Part shown: piece after piece, positions 7,392-16,350 of the stretch | Numbering within the stretch: the stretch's first letter is position 1 | Layout: each line of letters starts with the position of its first letter | Assembly: GCF_000425585.1 (NCBI RefSeq) | Contig: NZ_AUDS01000015.1 | Location: 1 to 64,000, forward strand | Origin: Terrimonas ferruginea DSM 30193 | GTDB lineage: Bacteria > Bacteroidota > Bacteroidia > Chitinophagales > Chitinophagaceae | Direction: 5' to 3' | DNA: 64,000 nt | Translations under genes and position numbers: made by a program | Notes under the pieces: model-generated | What the model saw: the letters and a program-made list of their open reading frames with translations, nothing else | What the model was told of the DNA's origin: nothing | Databases searched by the model: none

Positions 7392-7709
7392 GTGCGAAGG
7401 GATATTTTTCAAGCTATTGCAGACCCCACCAGGAGAGGAATCATCACCCTGATTGCCGTGCAGGCCATGACACCCAATGCCATTGCCGAACATTTCGACA
7501 TGACACGTCAGGCTATTTCCAAACACCTGAGAATTTTAACCGAATGCGACCTGGTGAAACAGGAACAGCAGGGCCGTGAAATTTATTATCAATTGGAGAT
7601 TGATAAAATGAAAGAGGTGGACAAATGGATGGAGCAATTCAGAAAGATCTGGGAGACGCGCTTTCAGCAACTTGATCAACTCTTATCAACTATTAAAAAG
7701 AAAAAATAA
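7392..7709 (+). CDS. ArsR-family winged-helix transcriptional regulator
   Basis: One hundred and five residues with a GTG start. [19 protein letters not shown] is the family's N-terminal helix, and [20 protein letters not shown] is the recognition helix-turn-helix. There are no metal-binding cysteines, so it belongs to the non-metal (SdpR-like) branch that typically pairs with an SRPBCC protein. The gap to DoxX is 9 bases, and its stop codon shares one base with the next ATG. It probably represses its own operon. Confidence 0.9.
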   Translation: MRRDIFQAIADPTRRGIITLIAVQAMTPNAIAEHFDMTRQAISKHLRILTECDLVKQEQQGREIYYQLEIDKMKEVDKWMEQFRKIWETRFQQLDQLLSTIKKKK

Positions 7710-8218
7710 TGAACAGTCATTTGCAGTTTGATTTCATTACCGACAAAGAAAAGAAGACGCTGACCGTAAGGCGTGAATTCGCGGCAGGCCGCCGTCTCGT
7801 ATGGGATTGTTATACCAAAAGCGAGCTATTGAATCAATGGTTTGCTCCCGCACCTTTGACCACCAAAACCAAATCAATGGATTTTCGCGATGGCGGCCAC
7901 TGGCATTATGCCATGGTAGAACCCAACGGAACCGAATATTGGGGTTATACAGAGTATGTGAAGATCAGTCCTGTCGATTTTTATACGGCATTGGACGCTT
8001 TCAGCAATGAAGCAGGAGAGATCAACAACGATCTTCCCCGTGCGGAATGGCTGGTGACTTTCACCGATAAAGAAGAAAATACATTGGTGGAAACAGTAGT
8101 GACCTATAAATCACTGGCCGACCTCGAAACAACCATCCAAATGGGTATGGAAGAAGGAATGATGTCAACGCTTGAAAGGCTGGATCAGTTGTTGGTCAAC
8201 CTGAATGCACGTAAATAA
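7709..8218 (+). CDS. SRPBCC / AHSA1-like lipid-binding protein
   Basis: A 169-residue protein of the START-like fold. VRREFAAGRRLVWDCYTKSELLNQWFAP is the characteristic N-terminal strand and helix, MDFRDGGHWHYAMVEPNG and YVKISPVDFYTALDAF follow, and EEGMMSTLERLDQLL is the closing helix. The fold binds hydrophobic ligands; no catalytic residues are evident. Its ATG overlaps the regulator's stop codon, so translation is coupled. Confidence 0.88.
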   Translation: MNSHLQFDFITDKEKKTLTVRREFAAGRRLVWDCYTKSELLNQWFAPAPLTTKTKSMDFRDGGHWHYAMVEPNGTEYWGYTEYVKISPVDFYTALDAFSNEAGEINNDLPRAEWLVTFTDKEENTLVETVVTYKSLADLETTIQMGMEEGMMSTLERLDQLLVNLNARK

Positions 8219-8240
8219 TCTGAATAGATTTCAAATGAAT

Positions 8241-8270
8241 AAGCCGGAAATCTACATTCCGGCTTTTCTT
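8241..8270 (+). terminator. Terminator of the DoxX-ArsR-SRPBCC operon
   Basis: An AAGCCGGAA stem with its complement TTCCGGCTT around a short loop, followed by TTCTTT, lies 22 bases after the SRPBCC stop codon. Confidence 0.85.
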
Positions 8271-8317
8271 TATCGCTATAAATGGCATCGTTTAGCATCC
8301 CGCTACTTTAACGAGAC

Positions 8318-8346
8318 AAAAATCCCCGGCACGAGGCCAGGGATTT
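8318..8346 (-). terminator. Terminator after the beta-barrel gene
   Basis: On the minus strand AAATCCCTGGC-CTCG-TGCCGGGGATTTTT forms a hairpin with a T run downstream of the gene ending at 8379. Confidence 0.8.
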
Positions 8347-8378
8347 GTTGCATAATAAACACTATATCTAAACCAGCC

Positions 8379-8969
8379 TTAACGAAAATAATAACCTACC
8401 GAGAATCCGATCGTCTTCGAATAGATACTTTCCACATAACCGTCTTTCTGCAGATCGTTCAGCACCGGCGAGAAGTGAGCATTCACAGCAATGCCGTTCG
8501 GAAAAATGTATCCCATCGTCACATTGGCCGTTATGCCCGCCCGTCGAAGAATGATTTCGGATTCATTTGGTTCATACAGACTATAAATTGATGATTCATC
8601 TTCGTATTTATAGCGGGCTTTCGCGCTTACGCCATACACCAGGCCTGCGCCTGCACCAGCCGTAAATCCATCTTTGGAATATACCAGGCAAACGGGTACT
8701 TCCAGGAATTTGAGATCAAAACGGCCGTAAGACACCCGCGTATTGCGTTGTACCAGCAACATTTTTGGTTGAAGAGCCAGTTGCTTTCCAACAGGGATGA
8801 GTGCTGTAAAGCCACCCTGCCAGCCTGTACTGTTATTTTCTATGCCATCATCGCCTTTGAGGTTTAGATAACCGGTATTGATTCCCGCTTCCACGCCATA
8901 CCGGATTTTCTGTGCGTGAAGAACTGTTGCAAAAAATATGGCTATGATTATTGTCAGGTATTTTTTCAT
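8379..8969 (-). CDS. Outer membrane beta-barrel protein (PorT/OmpW-like size)
   Basis: A 196-residue protein with signal peptide MKKYLTIIIAIFFATVLHAQ, alternating hydrophobic strands and a C-terminal aromatic residue in IGFSVGYYFR, as in small outer-membrane barrels. GVEAGINTGYLNL and the following GWQGGFTALIPVGKQLALQPKMLLVQR pattern is common in Bacteroidota porin-family proteins. It is the second of two adjacent barrels that are probably diverged duplicates. The role is unknown; a structural or small-molecule pore is possible. Confidence 0.8.
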   Translation of the reverse strand: MKKYLTIIIAIFFATVLHAQKIRYGVEAGINTGYLNLKGDDGIENNSTGWQGGFTALIPVGKQLALQPKMLLVQRNTRVSYGRFDLKFLEVPVCLVYSKDGFTAGAGAGLVYGVSAKARYKYEDESSIYSLYEPNESEIILRRAGITANVTMGYIFPNGIAVNAHFSPVLNDLQKDGYVESIYSKTIGFSVGYYFR

Positions 8970-8985
8970 TGTCTTTTATTGAGTA

Positions 8986-9576
8986 TTAGAAAATATAGTT
9001 GAGTGAAATACCGTAAGAGTCGAGCCTGGTTTTGAATGCAGGATCGTCTGTGTGGTTGCTGGTATTCAATAAACTCTTGTTGTAAAAACTACCGAGTTGA
9101 AATTTTTCCGACAGATCGAAACCCATCGTCACCTGCGCTTGCACATCCAGTCTTTTCATTGGCAATGCGCTGCCGTCCTCATACAAATCTCTCGATTCAT
9201 TCCAGTCGTCTCCTCCTTCAAACCTGCCGTGAAGACCGTAGGAGAGTACGGGCCCTGCGCCAATAAAGAATCGCTGCCGGCGATACACCGCCACGGCCGG
9301 CAACTGCATGGCATAAATATTAATAACATAAGGCCCCAGATCGCCGCCTTGCGTCGAGAACAGCAATCCCGACTGAATAGCAAACGTTCCGGATAAGCTA
9401 AATTCAATCGTTGGCCCGGCCAGCCATCCCGGTTTAGTACCGGAGAATTTATCATACACGGTTTCGTAACCCGTAAACGTATTCATTTGCACCGCGGCCT
9501 TAAAGCCCGGTTTTACATTTTGGGATGCAGCCTGCCATCCCGCTGCCATTAGCAGTACGGTCAATAGTCGTTTCAT
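8986..9576 (-). CDS. Outer membrane beta-barrel protein, paralogue of its neighbour
   Basis: A 196-residue protein with a signal peptide ending about AASQ and a final strand DSYGISLNYIF with a terminal phenylalanine. The central part, PTIEFSLSGTFAIQSGLLFSTQGG, has the same strand layout as the gene that follows 16 bases downstream, and both are 196 residues, which suggests tandem duplication with strong divergence. It lies 25 bases behind the flavin monooxygenase, so the three genes may form one transcription unit. Confidence 0.8.
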   Translation of the reverse strand: MKRLLTVLLMAAGWQAASQNVKPGFKAAVQMNTFTGYETVYDKFSGTKPGWLAGPTIEFSLSGTFAIQSGLLFSTQGGDLGPYVINIYAMQLPAVAVYRRQRFFIGAGPVLSYGLHGRFEGGDDWNESRDLYEDGSALPMKRLDVQAQVTMGFDLSEKFQLGSFYNKSLLNTSNHTDDPAFKTRLDSYGISLNYIF

Positions 9577-9601
9577 ATGTGTTGTTTGTGATTTTGAAAT
9601 T

Positions 9602-11119
9602 TCAGAATAGTTCTGCCGTGTGTTCTTCAGGTGTTACCGGCCGGATGAATTTCGGTTGCCAGATATAACCAGACACCGGCTTGAGAAGCCGCCGGTAGTC
9701 GGCAGGGTTGATCGGCTTGAAATATTCATGTGGCGAACGCGTGAGTTTCGTTCGCAGACCCATGTCTTTCATCAGCATGTCGAGATGCAGGTAGTTGAAC
9801 GGCGCAATACAGGTGCCGCTGAATTCAGCAGATACGGGTCTTGATTGTTTTCTCCAGACATGCATATAGTTTATTTCGTCCTGCATTGCTTCTTTTGTCA
9901 CCGGCCGTAATTGACCTTCCGCATAACAGGCCAGCCAATGCGCCGCCACTTCTGAGGTAAGCGTGGTAAACAAACTGGAATTGTAACCAATGAAACCCAT
10001 CGCCGGCACATCCGGGTGAACGATGTTGCGATAAAGATGATAAGCATGCTGCTGAATAACTTTTTCACGCCATTTAGTTTCGAGGAAGGGCAATTCCTGA
10101 GTGAAGCCGGTGCCACACACCAATAAATCGGCTTCGATGGCATCACCATTATTCAATACTATCTTGCTGGCCTCCAGGCGGGCGATCTCTGCACGCCTGG
10201 CTTCGATCGTTCCTTTACGTACTTTCTCATAAAACCCTACCGGTGCCACACCGAGACTGCAACTGATCTGGTCTTCGATGCGGTGGGCCGGCACCATATC
10301 GCAGGCTTTGAGTGAGAACTGCATTTTAAGTAAAGCTTCCAGTCCCCGCCATTGCGCCCATACCAGCGGGCGTCCAAGCGTATGCAGCAGGCGCTGACCT
10401 GCCGATTTGCGCGGCGAATCAAAGAATGCTTCCGATAAGCGCGAGAACAACAGGTAGCGCATATTGATCTTGTTACCGAAATAACGCGGCACTTTCCATT
10501 GAGCTTTCCGGTAGATCAGTGTACAGCCGGCCGCCTCATCTGCCGCAAGCGTGGCAATATCTGTCGCCGATTTGGCAAAGCCCAGCACGGCCACTTTTTT
10601 TCCTTTCAGTAAAGAAGAATCCCTGATCTGGCTGGAGTGAAGAATCTGCCCACCCCCGCGGATGAATTCCTCCTGACCGCTGAACTCCGGTATATAAGGT
10701 TTGTGAAAGGTGCCGGCACATACAGCGGCAAAGTCAAATTTCTGCTGTTCCCCTGTATCGGTTTTCAGATCGGTATAACTGACATGCCAACACTTATGCC
10801 GGTAACTGAGGTTGTTGACAATAGTATGGAACCGTATACAGGACAGTACCTGGAAGTGTGCTGCATAATCCCGGAGATAAAGCTGTACCTGCGCACCCGA
10901 TGGCCACATCGGATAGTCAGCAGGCATCGGGAAATCGGAAAAAGCATATTCATCCCTTGTCGTTTGCGTGGCCACACCATGGTATAACCGGCTGGCTTCC
11001 CATACACCGCCAAGGTCACCGGCTTTTTCAAACACAGTTACTTTATAACCTTTCTGCAAAAACACTTTGGCTGTTACCAGTCCGCTGAGCCCTGCACCAA
11101 TAATTGCAATATGTTTCAT
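9602..11119 (-). CDS. Flavin-containing monooxygenase (FAD/NADPH, class B)
   Basis: A 505-residue enzyme. IAIIGAGLSGLVTAKVF near the start is the FAD-binding Rossmann motif (GxGxSG), and a second nucleotide-binding motif follows at about 175 (KVAVLGFAKSATDIATL). The substitution of the usual GxGxSA by GFAKSA is common in plant-type FMOs. LLVCGTGFTQELPFL near 340 is the ATG-like C-terminal FMO motif. Members oxygenate soft nucleophiles or ketones; the substrate is not known. A 255-bp spacer separates it from the divergent kinase gene. Confidence 0.88.
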   Translation of the reverse strand: MKHIAIIGAGLSGLVTAKVFLQKGYKVTVFEKAGDLGGVWEASRLYHGVATQTTRDEYAFSDFPMPADYPMWPSGAQVQLYLRDYAAHFQVLSCIRFHTIVNNLSYRHKCWHVSYTDLKTDTGEQQKFDFAAVCAGTFHKPYIPEFSGQEEFIRGGGQILHSSQIRDSSLLKGKKVAVLGFAKSATDIATLAADEAAGCTLIYRKAQWKVPRYFGNKINMRYLLFSRLSEAFFDSPRKSAGQRLLHTLGRPLVWAQWRGLEALLKMQFSLKACDMVPAHRIEDQISCSLGVAPVGFYEKVRKGTIEARRAEIARLEASKIVLNNGDAIEADLLVCGTGFTQELPFLETKWREKVIQQHAYHLYRNIVHPDVPAMGFIGYNSSLFTTLTSEVAAHWLACYAEGQLRPVTKEAMQDEINYMHVWRKQSRPVSAEFSGTCIAPFNYLHLDMLMKDMGLRTKLTRSPHEYFKPINPADYRRLLKPVSGYIWQPKFIRPVTPEEHTAELF

Positions 11120-11374
11120 GGTTAATGTTTTTTGATGCTGCTAAAGTACCGGGCCGGAGCGCCGGAGATGCTGGTAGTTTAACGAAACAGTCATTTGAAT
11201 TAATCGTTACTCCTTTTTTACCGGCAGCAAAAAAGTGCCGTGATAGCCCTTAAAAGCCAATAGGTTGTGCCATGATTGCATCCGTTAATCCAAACCCCTT
11301 TTTCATTAAGTCGGAAGCCGCTTTCATGTTTTTTTACGCATATTTGTTTTATCGGATCACCTAAAACAGCCGCC

Positions 11375-13135
11375 ATGCGTTGGATATTGATCGCCACCTT
11401 CCTTATCAGCAGTGTGCTTGCGGATGCGCAGATATGCACCGGTGACTCTTGGCAAACAGTGCGCACCAGGGGCTATGGCACCGTTACAGCTCTTTGGGAC
11501 GAAATAGAACCATTCATTTATACAGGTAAAGACAATCGCCTGCTGGGTGTTGAGTTTGAAATAATGGAAAGCTTCCAGGCCTACATAAAAAAACACTACA
11601 ACGCAGACCTGCGTGTGGAGTGGAAAAAAGCCGGGTCTTTCGACAGCATTTATTACAAGGTGAAAAACGGCCGGGGTTGCGGCCTCTTTGGCTGGTCTTA
11701 TTATTCTATTACACCGGAACGGATGAAAGAGGTAGATTTCAGCCTGCCCTATATGCCTGACGTAAACGTGCTGGTTACGAATAACCGGGAACCCATGTAT
11801 GCCACCGCCCAGGAATTTACGGCACGCCTGCGGGAAATGACGGCCTACACGCAGCCCAATACCACGATGGCGGAAGACGTAACGCTGTTGAAGAACAATT
11901 TTCACAAAGAGCTGCCCGTAGTGAATGTGGCCATCGACTATGATGTATTAAAAGAAATCGAAGCAAATGAAAGGAGCTTTGGTTACGTGCCGCTCTCCAT
12001 TTACATCGTGGCACTTCAGAAAGGAATCAAGGTAAAAAGGCAAATGGTGCTGGCCACCAACCGGCAGGGCTTTGCAGCAGTAATGCCGAAAGGTTCGGAT
12101 TGGAAGCCGTTGATCGATGAATATTTTTCCTCACCTGATTTCAGACAGAAGGCAGGTAATACGGTTGCCAAATACCTGGGTTCACGTGTAAAAGACCTCG
12201 TGTTTGATACCATGCACGCCGGGCATGATGGGGAAGAGGAAGGCAAACTTGACCTCGTATCTCTTGAAAAGGAAATCGTGACACGCCGCCTGATGGATAC
12301 GGCTGTTGAAGCCCAGCAGCACCGGTCCTACAGGAATATTATGCTGATCATACTGGTGTCGGTTGCCTTGCTGGCCGCTGTTCTGTACAGCCGGTTCCGC
12401 ACCAAACAAAAACTCAACCGCCAGCTCAGGACACACAATGAGGAGATCATCCGGCAGCGTGACCAGATCAATGAAATGAATAAGATGCTGCAGCTTAAAA
12501 TATTGCAGTCACGGCTGAATCCGCATTTCCTTTTCAACTCACTTAATTCCATTCAGTATTTTGTAATGGGAGATGATAAGAGCGCCACACTCACCTACAT
12601 GAACCGTTTTTCTTCCTTCCTGCGTAAGATCATCGAGTACGGCGACAGCCTGAGCGTGGATGCGGAAAAGGAAGCCGGACTACTGGAAGAATATTTGTGG
12701 CTGGAACAATACCGTTTCAAGGATCGTTTCCGGTATGCCATCCGGCTCGACAAAAACTCGAGGGATTCTGCGGTGTTGCCCCTGATCAGTCTGTCCCTGG
12801 TCGAAGATGCTTTGTATAAAGGAATGCTCAACCTGCCCGAAGGCGAAACGGGACAACTGGATATAAGTTTTGAACGCAGCAACGGCACACTGAAAGTATC
12901 CGTAACCGATAACGGATTGCCCCGGTCGTCGGCAAAAGCACTGGATCAGCGTAAAGGCCTGGTCAATGGTACCGGCAATATTCTTGAAAGACGGTTGCAA
13001 TTATTCAACAAACAATCAAAGAAGAAAATTTACCAGCGATTGCGGGAACTCAGCGATCCGCAGGCCACCATTGCAGAACTGGAAATACCACAGCCATTAT
13101 TTGAAAGCGATCAAACCATTACCAATAATACGTGA
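11375..13135 (+). CDS. LytS-type histidine kinase with periplasmic solute-binding domain
   Basis: A 586-residue protein. A signal peptide (MRWILIATFLISSVLADAQ) leads into a periplasmic domain of about 280 residues that resembles family 3 extracellular solute-binding proteins (PFIYTGKDNRLLGVEFEIME, CGLFGWSYYSITPERMKEVDFSLPYM). One transmembrane helix (about 325-345) and a coiled coil follow, then a His_kinase domain: QSRLNPHFLFNSLNSIQY with phospho-acceptor H384. The N-box is LVEDALYKG; Asp478 stands where the family has Asn (VENAIKHG), and the G box is degenerate (GLVNGTGNILERRLQLF), so ATP binding may be weak or altered. The LytTR regulator follows after 3 bases. I reject a start at 11276 because the added residues have no signal-like character. 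Confidence 0.88.
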   Translation: MRWILIATFLISSVLADAQICTGDSWQTVRTRGYGTVTALWDEIEPFIYTGKDNRLLGVEFEIMESFQAYIKKHYNADLRVEWKKAGSFDSIYYKVKNGRGCGLFGWSYYSITPERMKEVDFSLPYMPDVNVLVTNNREPMYATAQEFTARLREMTAYTQPNTTMAEDVTLLKNNFHKELPVVNVAIDYDVLKEIEANERSFGYVPLSIYIVALQKGIKVKRQMVLATNRQGFAAVMPKGSDWKPLIDEYFSSPDFRQKAGNTVAKYLGSRVKDLVFDTMHAGHDGEEEGKLDLVSLEKEIVTRRLMDTAVEAQQHRSYRNIMLIILVSVALLAAVLYSRFRTKQKLNRQLRTHNEEIIRQRDQINEMNKMLQLKILQSRLNPHFLFNSLNSIQYFVMGDDKSATLTYMNRFSSFLRKIIEYGDSLSVDAEKEAGLLEEYLWLEQYRFKDRFRYAIRLDKNSRDSAVLPLISLSLVEDALYKGMLNLPEGETGQLDISFERSNGTLKVSVTDNGLPRSSAKALDQRKGLVNGTGNILERRLQLFNKQSKKKIYQRLRELSDPQATIAELEIPQPLFESDQTITNNT

Positions 13136-13138
13136 ACG

Positions 13139-13900
13139 ATGAAATACAAAGCTGTTATTGTGGAAGATGAACAGTTGAACAGACATTTTCTATCCAAACT
13201 GATCACCGAATTCTGCCCGGACCTCGAGCTGGCGGGAAGTGCGTCGGGCGCGGATGATGCGGTTGCGATGATACAATCGCTTAAGCCGGAAATTGTTTTT
13301 ATGGATATCGAGTTGCAGACCGCTACCGGCTTTGAAGTATTGGAACGGGTGCGGCCGCAGTTTTCTTTCCAGGTAATTTTTACCACGGCCTTCGATCACT
13401 ACGCCATAAAAGCTATCCGCTGCAGCGCGGTGGATTATATTTTAAAACCTATCGGTACGGAGGAATTACAACAAGCCGTTGCCCGCGCGATTGAGGCAAT
13501 ACAAACAAAAGAGCAGCATGCCAATCTTGAGTTACTGCTGCGCAATATCAGGCGGCCGCAAGGAGAGGATTTCTCCATCAGTCTTTCCACTTCAGAAGGC
13601 ATGGAATTCGTACCACTCAATAAGATCATCCGGCTCGAAGCTAAAGGTCCCTATACCACTTTTTTTATGAAAGACGGTTTGCAACTGATGGTGAGCAAAA
13701 ATCTCAAAGAATATGAAATGATGTTGACGGAACATGGCTTTTTCCGCCTTCATAATTCTTATATCATCAACCTGAAAGAGGTGAAAAAAATGATCCGTAC
13801 GGATGGCGGATATGCGGTCATGAGTGACGATGCGATGATCGCTATTTCTCCGAAGAAAAAAGAAGAGTTTATGACGCTGATCGGTCAGCGGTTAGTCTGA
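13139..13900 (+). CDS. LytTR-family response regulator
   Basis: A 253-residue protein. The receiver domain (AVIVEDEQLNRHF..., FMDIELQTATGFEVL with the phospho-Asp, VIFTTAFDHYAIKAI, and the invariant Lys in YILKPI) is followed by a LytTR DNA-binding domain (about 145-250: IRLEAKGPYTTFFMKDG, SKNLKEYEMML, FFRLHNSYIINL). It is 3 bases behind its cognate kinase. Its last 16 bases overlap, in convergent direction, the end of the hybrid kinase gene. LytTR regulators bind pairs of direct repeats; I did not find a convincing pair nearby. Confidence 0.93.
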   Translation: MKYKAVIVEDEQLNRHFLSKLITEFCPDLELAGSASGADDAVAMIQSLKPEIVFMDIELQTATGFEVLERVRPQFSFQVIFTTAFDHYAIKAIRCSAVDYILKPIGTEELQQAVARAIEAIQTKEQHANLELLLRNIRRPQGEDFSISLSTSEGMEFVPLNKIIRLEAKGPYTTFFMKDGLQLMVSKNLKEYEMMLTEHGFFRLHNSYIINLKEVKKMIRTDGGYAVMSDDAMIAISPKKKEEFMTLIGQRLV

Positions 13901-16203
13901 TTCAATTCGCTGATCGCCTGCAAACAGGTGCTGTTTATTTTCCGAAAAAGAGATTGCAGTTGGTTTGCCGGTGCCTGTTGCCTGGCCTGACGCTCGAGGC
14001 TGATTAATTCTTCACCGATCCATCTTTCCAGGCCGAAAAGAGAAATGGCGTTGCGTAGAGAATGTGCGGATTGATAGATCTCTTCGTACAAGGTATGATC
14101 AATCGCTTTTTTCAAACGGGTCAGCTCTTCCGGCGTCTGGCTGCAAAATTCAAGGGTCAGTTGCGCAATGAAAGCTGTGTTATCGCGGGTCTGGCTTCTC
14201 AGAAAAGAGAGATCGGCCAGTGTTTCCGTTGCCGCATCTGCTTTTTGCCACCGCGCAATTTTTTCCAGTAATATTTTTTCGTTGAAAGGTTTGGGAATAT
14301 AATCGTTCATGCCCGCACCAATACATTTTTCTTTCTCGCCCGCAAATGCATGCGCTGTCATGGCAATGATCGGCGTACGCAGACCCATTTCGCGAATGCA
14401 GCGGGCAGTTTCGTAGCCATCCATCACCGGCATTTGTATATCCATCAGTATCACATCGAATGAGTATTTACGGAGCAGATCCAGTGCCTGCATTCCGCTT
14501 TCGGCCTGTAATGGCTCCAGTCCATTTTGCTGAAGGAGGACCGAAGCCAGTTTCCGGTTCATGGAATTGTCGTCGGCAACCAAGATTCTGCCCGGGCTGG
14601 TGGCGGCATGCTCCGTTTGTGTATGGACCGTTGGTTTTTCCGGCGACGCATTGGTTTTTTGATACGGCAGGGAAAATGAGAATTCGGTTTTCCCGGGTCT
14701 GCTTTGCACAGTAATGCTGCCGCCCAGCAGTTCCACCAATTGACGGGTGATAGAGAGACCAAGACCGGTGCCGCCATATTCACGCGTGATCTGTGTGTCG
14801 GCCTGCATAAAGCGTTCGAAGATGTGTTCAAGTTTTTCAGCAGGAATGCCGATGCCTGTATCTGTTACGTTGAATTGCAGTACAACATCATCGTGACTTT
14901 CTTTCAGCAGCAGACAGGTGACCGCTATCTGCCCGTCGTTGGTAAACTTCACGGCGTTACCGATCAGGTTGGTCAATATCTGCGTGAGGCGTACCGGGTC
15001 ACCCACAACGGTAAAACTGATGGCCGGATCGACATGATAATCGAATGCCAGGCCTTTGACGGTCGCAGACGAAGAGAGCATCGTGTAAACCGAATGCAGG
15101 AGTTCGCCAACATCGAATACCGTTTTTTCCAATGGAAATTTTCCCGAATCAATTCTCGAAAGATCGAGCACATTGTTGATGATCGATAAAAGATTTTTTC
15201 CCGATAGTCCGATTGCGTCGAGGTAGTCCTTTTGTGTGGCATCCAGGGATGTTTTGCGCAACAGGTCGGTAAAGCCGATGATGGCAGAGAGCGGGGTGCG
15301 CAGCTCATGGCTGATATTAGCAATGAAATCGGACTTGGCTTTTGCTGATTCCTCCGCCAGTATACGCGAACGTTCGCGTTCTTCCTCCAACTGTTTGCGC
15401 TCGAAAAAGGTTGGGATGGAAACGGTTTCTGTTTTATTTATTTCATTGTCGCCTTTGTCAAGATAGCGTGCAAGATGCTCCTGGATACGGTCGGGCGGGG
15501 CCATGATGAACTGGCAGCATTCATCGCCTTTCGCAATACATTTTATTTCCACGGCGGTCAACGCCATGCCGAAGCTTTCTTCACACCAGCCGGAGGAGTA
15601 GCCGGCATTCATGATGCATACGGGTTCGTCGGCACGCTTGCCATCCCTCACCCATGAATCGGCTTCAAAGGAGTAAGGATGGCGATAGTGCAGGTAAAAA
15701 TCATTGTCGGGCGTGGGTGAACTTTCCGGCAGGATGTCGACAAATGCCCATCCGGAAAATGCAAAATGGACGGGACCTGCGGACATGCGTTTGACCGGGT
15801 CTGATAAATGCATGCTTGCATGAAAATTCCGCGCGTCTTCGATGCCAATGACATGTGCGTAATCGAAGAGAAAATTCCTGCCGATGGCAAAAGCACCCGC
15901 GGTTCCTTTATCTGCGTAAAGATGCTGAATGGTTTCCATGAACCCTTTGGAAAAAGCGGCCGCACGTACCAGCACATACCGTTGATCGTTGATCTCTATT
16001 GTGCCTTTGGCAGGATCCATCTTCAGGTGACGGAAATAGTCGGCTACCGTTTGTTGTGCCTGGTCGAATAGCGGGGCCAGGTCCGCGGGAACCTTTGCTG
16101 CACGCTCGGTTGCAAGGGGAAGTTGCCGCAGGCGTGCGTTTTCTTTCTCCAATGCCATCAGTCTTTCCCGGAGCGCTATAATCTCAGCTTGCGTCATTAT
16201 CAC
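13885..16203 (-). CDS. Hybrid histidine kinase with XylR-N/V4R sensor, receiver and HPt domains
   Basis: A 772-residue cytoplasmic protein without membrane helices. Residues about 40-250 form an XylR_N-type region and a V4R (4-vinyl reductase-like) domain, recognised by GYSSGWCEESFGMALTAVEI followed by KCIAKGDECCQFIMAP with four cysteines in a short stretch. V4R domains bind small hydrophobic ligands or metal. HisKA follows with H299 (FIANISHELRTPLS), then HATPase_c (NLIGNAVKFTNDG, DTGIGIP, GGTGLGLSI), a receiver with D588 (VILMDIQMPVMDG), and an HPt domain with H714 (SAHSLRNAI). All three phospho-sites are present, so it is a full intramolecular phosphorelay. The next upstream gene, a NarL-type regulator on the same strand, is separated by a terminator. 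Confidence 0.9.
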   Translation of the reverse strand: MIMTQAEIIALRERLMALEKENARLRQLPLATERAAKVPADLAPLFDQAQQTVADYFRHLKMDPAKGTIEINDQRYVLVRAAAFSKGFMETIQHLYADKGTAGAFAIGRNFLFDYAHVIGIEDARNFHASMHLSDPVKRMSAGPVHFAFSGWAFVDILPESSPTPDNDFYLHYRHPYSFEADSWVRDGKRADEPVCIMNAGYSSGWCEESFGMALTAVEIKCIAKGDECCQFIMAPPDRIQEHLARYLDKGDNEINKTETVSIPTFFERKQLEEERERSRILAEESAKAKSDFIANISHELRTPLSAIIGFTDLLRKTSLDATQKDYLDAIGLSGKNLLSIINNVLDLSRIDSGKFPLEKTVFDVGELLHSVYTMLSSSATVKGLAFDYHVDPAISFTVVGDPVRLTQILTNLIGNAVKFTNDGQIAVTCLLLKESHDDVVLQFNVTDTGIGIPAEKLEHIFERFMQADTQITREYGGTGLGLSITRQLVELLGGSITVQSRPGKTEFSFSLPYQKTNASPEKPTVHTQTEHAATSPGRILVADDNSMNRKLASVLLQQNGLEPLQAESGMQALDLLRKYSFDVILMDIQMPVMDGYETARCIREMGLRTPIIAMTAHAFAGEKEKCIGAGMNDYIPKPFNEKILLEKIARWQKADAATETLADLSFLRSQTRDNTAFIAQLTLEFCSQTPEELTRLKKAIDHTLYEEIYQSAHSLRNAISLFGLERWIGEELISLERQARQQAPANQLQSLFRKINSTCLQAISELNQTNR

Positions 16204-16306
16204 AGAATAAGTTAATCAAAACGGGGCGGCGCAACTTAAAGATAATAATAAAAATGCAGCGCGTGAGCTCCCGCTGCAGCAGGGAAAGGAATGTGTTACA
16301 AAGAAA

Positions 16307-16326
16307 ATCCCCCGGCGACGGGGGAT
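16307..16326 (-). terminator. Terminator of the NarL-type regulator
   Basis: On the minus strand ATCCCCCGTCGCCGGGGGAT followed by TTTTC forms a strong hairpin. It lies between the regulator and the hybrid kinase gene and so uncouples their transcription. Confidence 0.8.
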
Positions 16327-16350
16327 CATCAGACTATTCAAAAAAAGATC

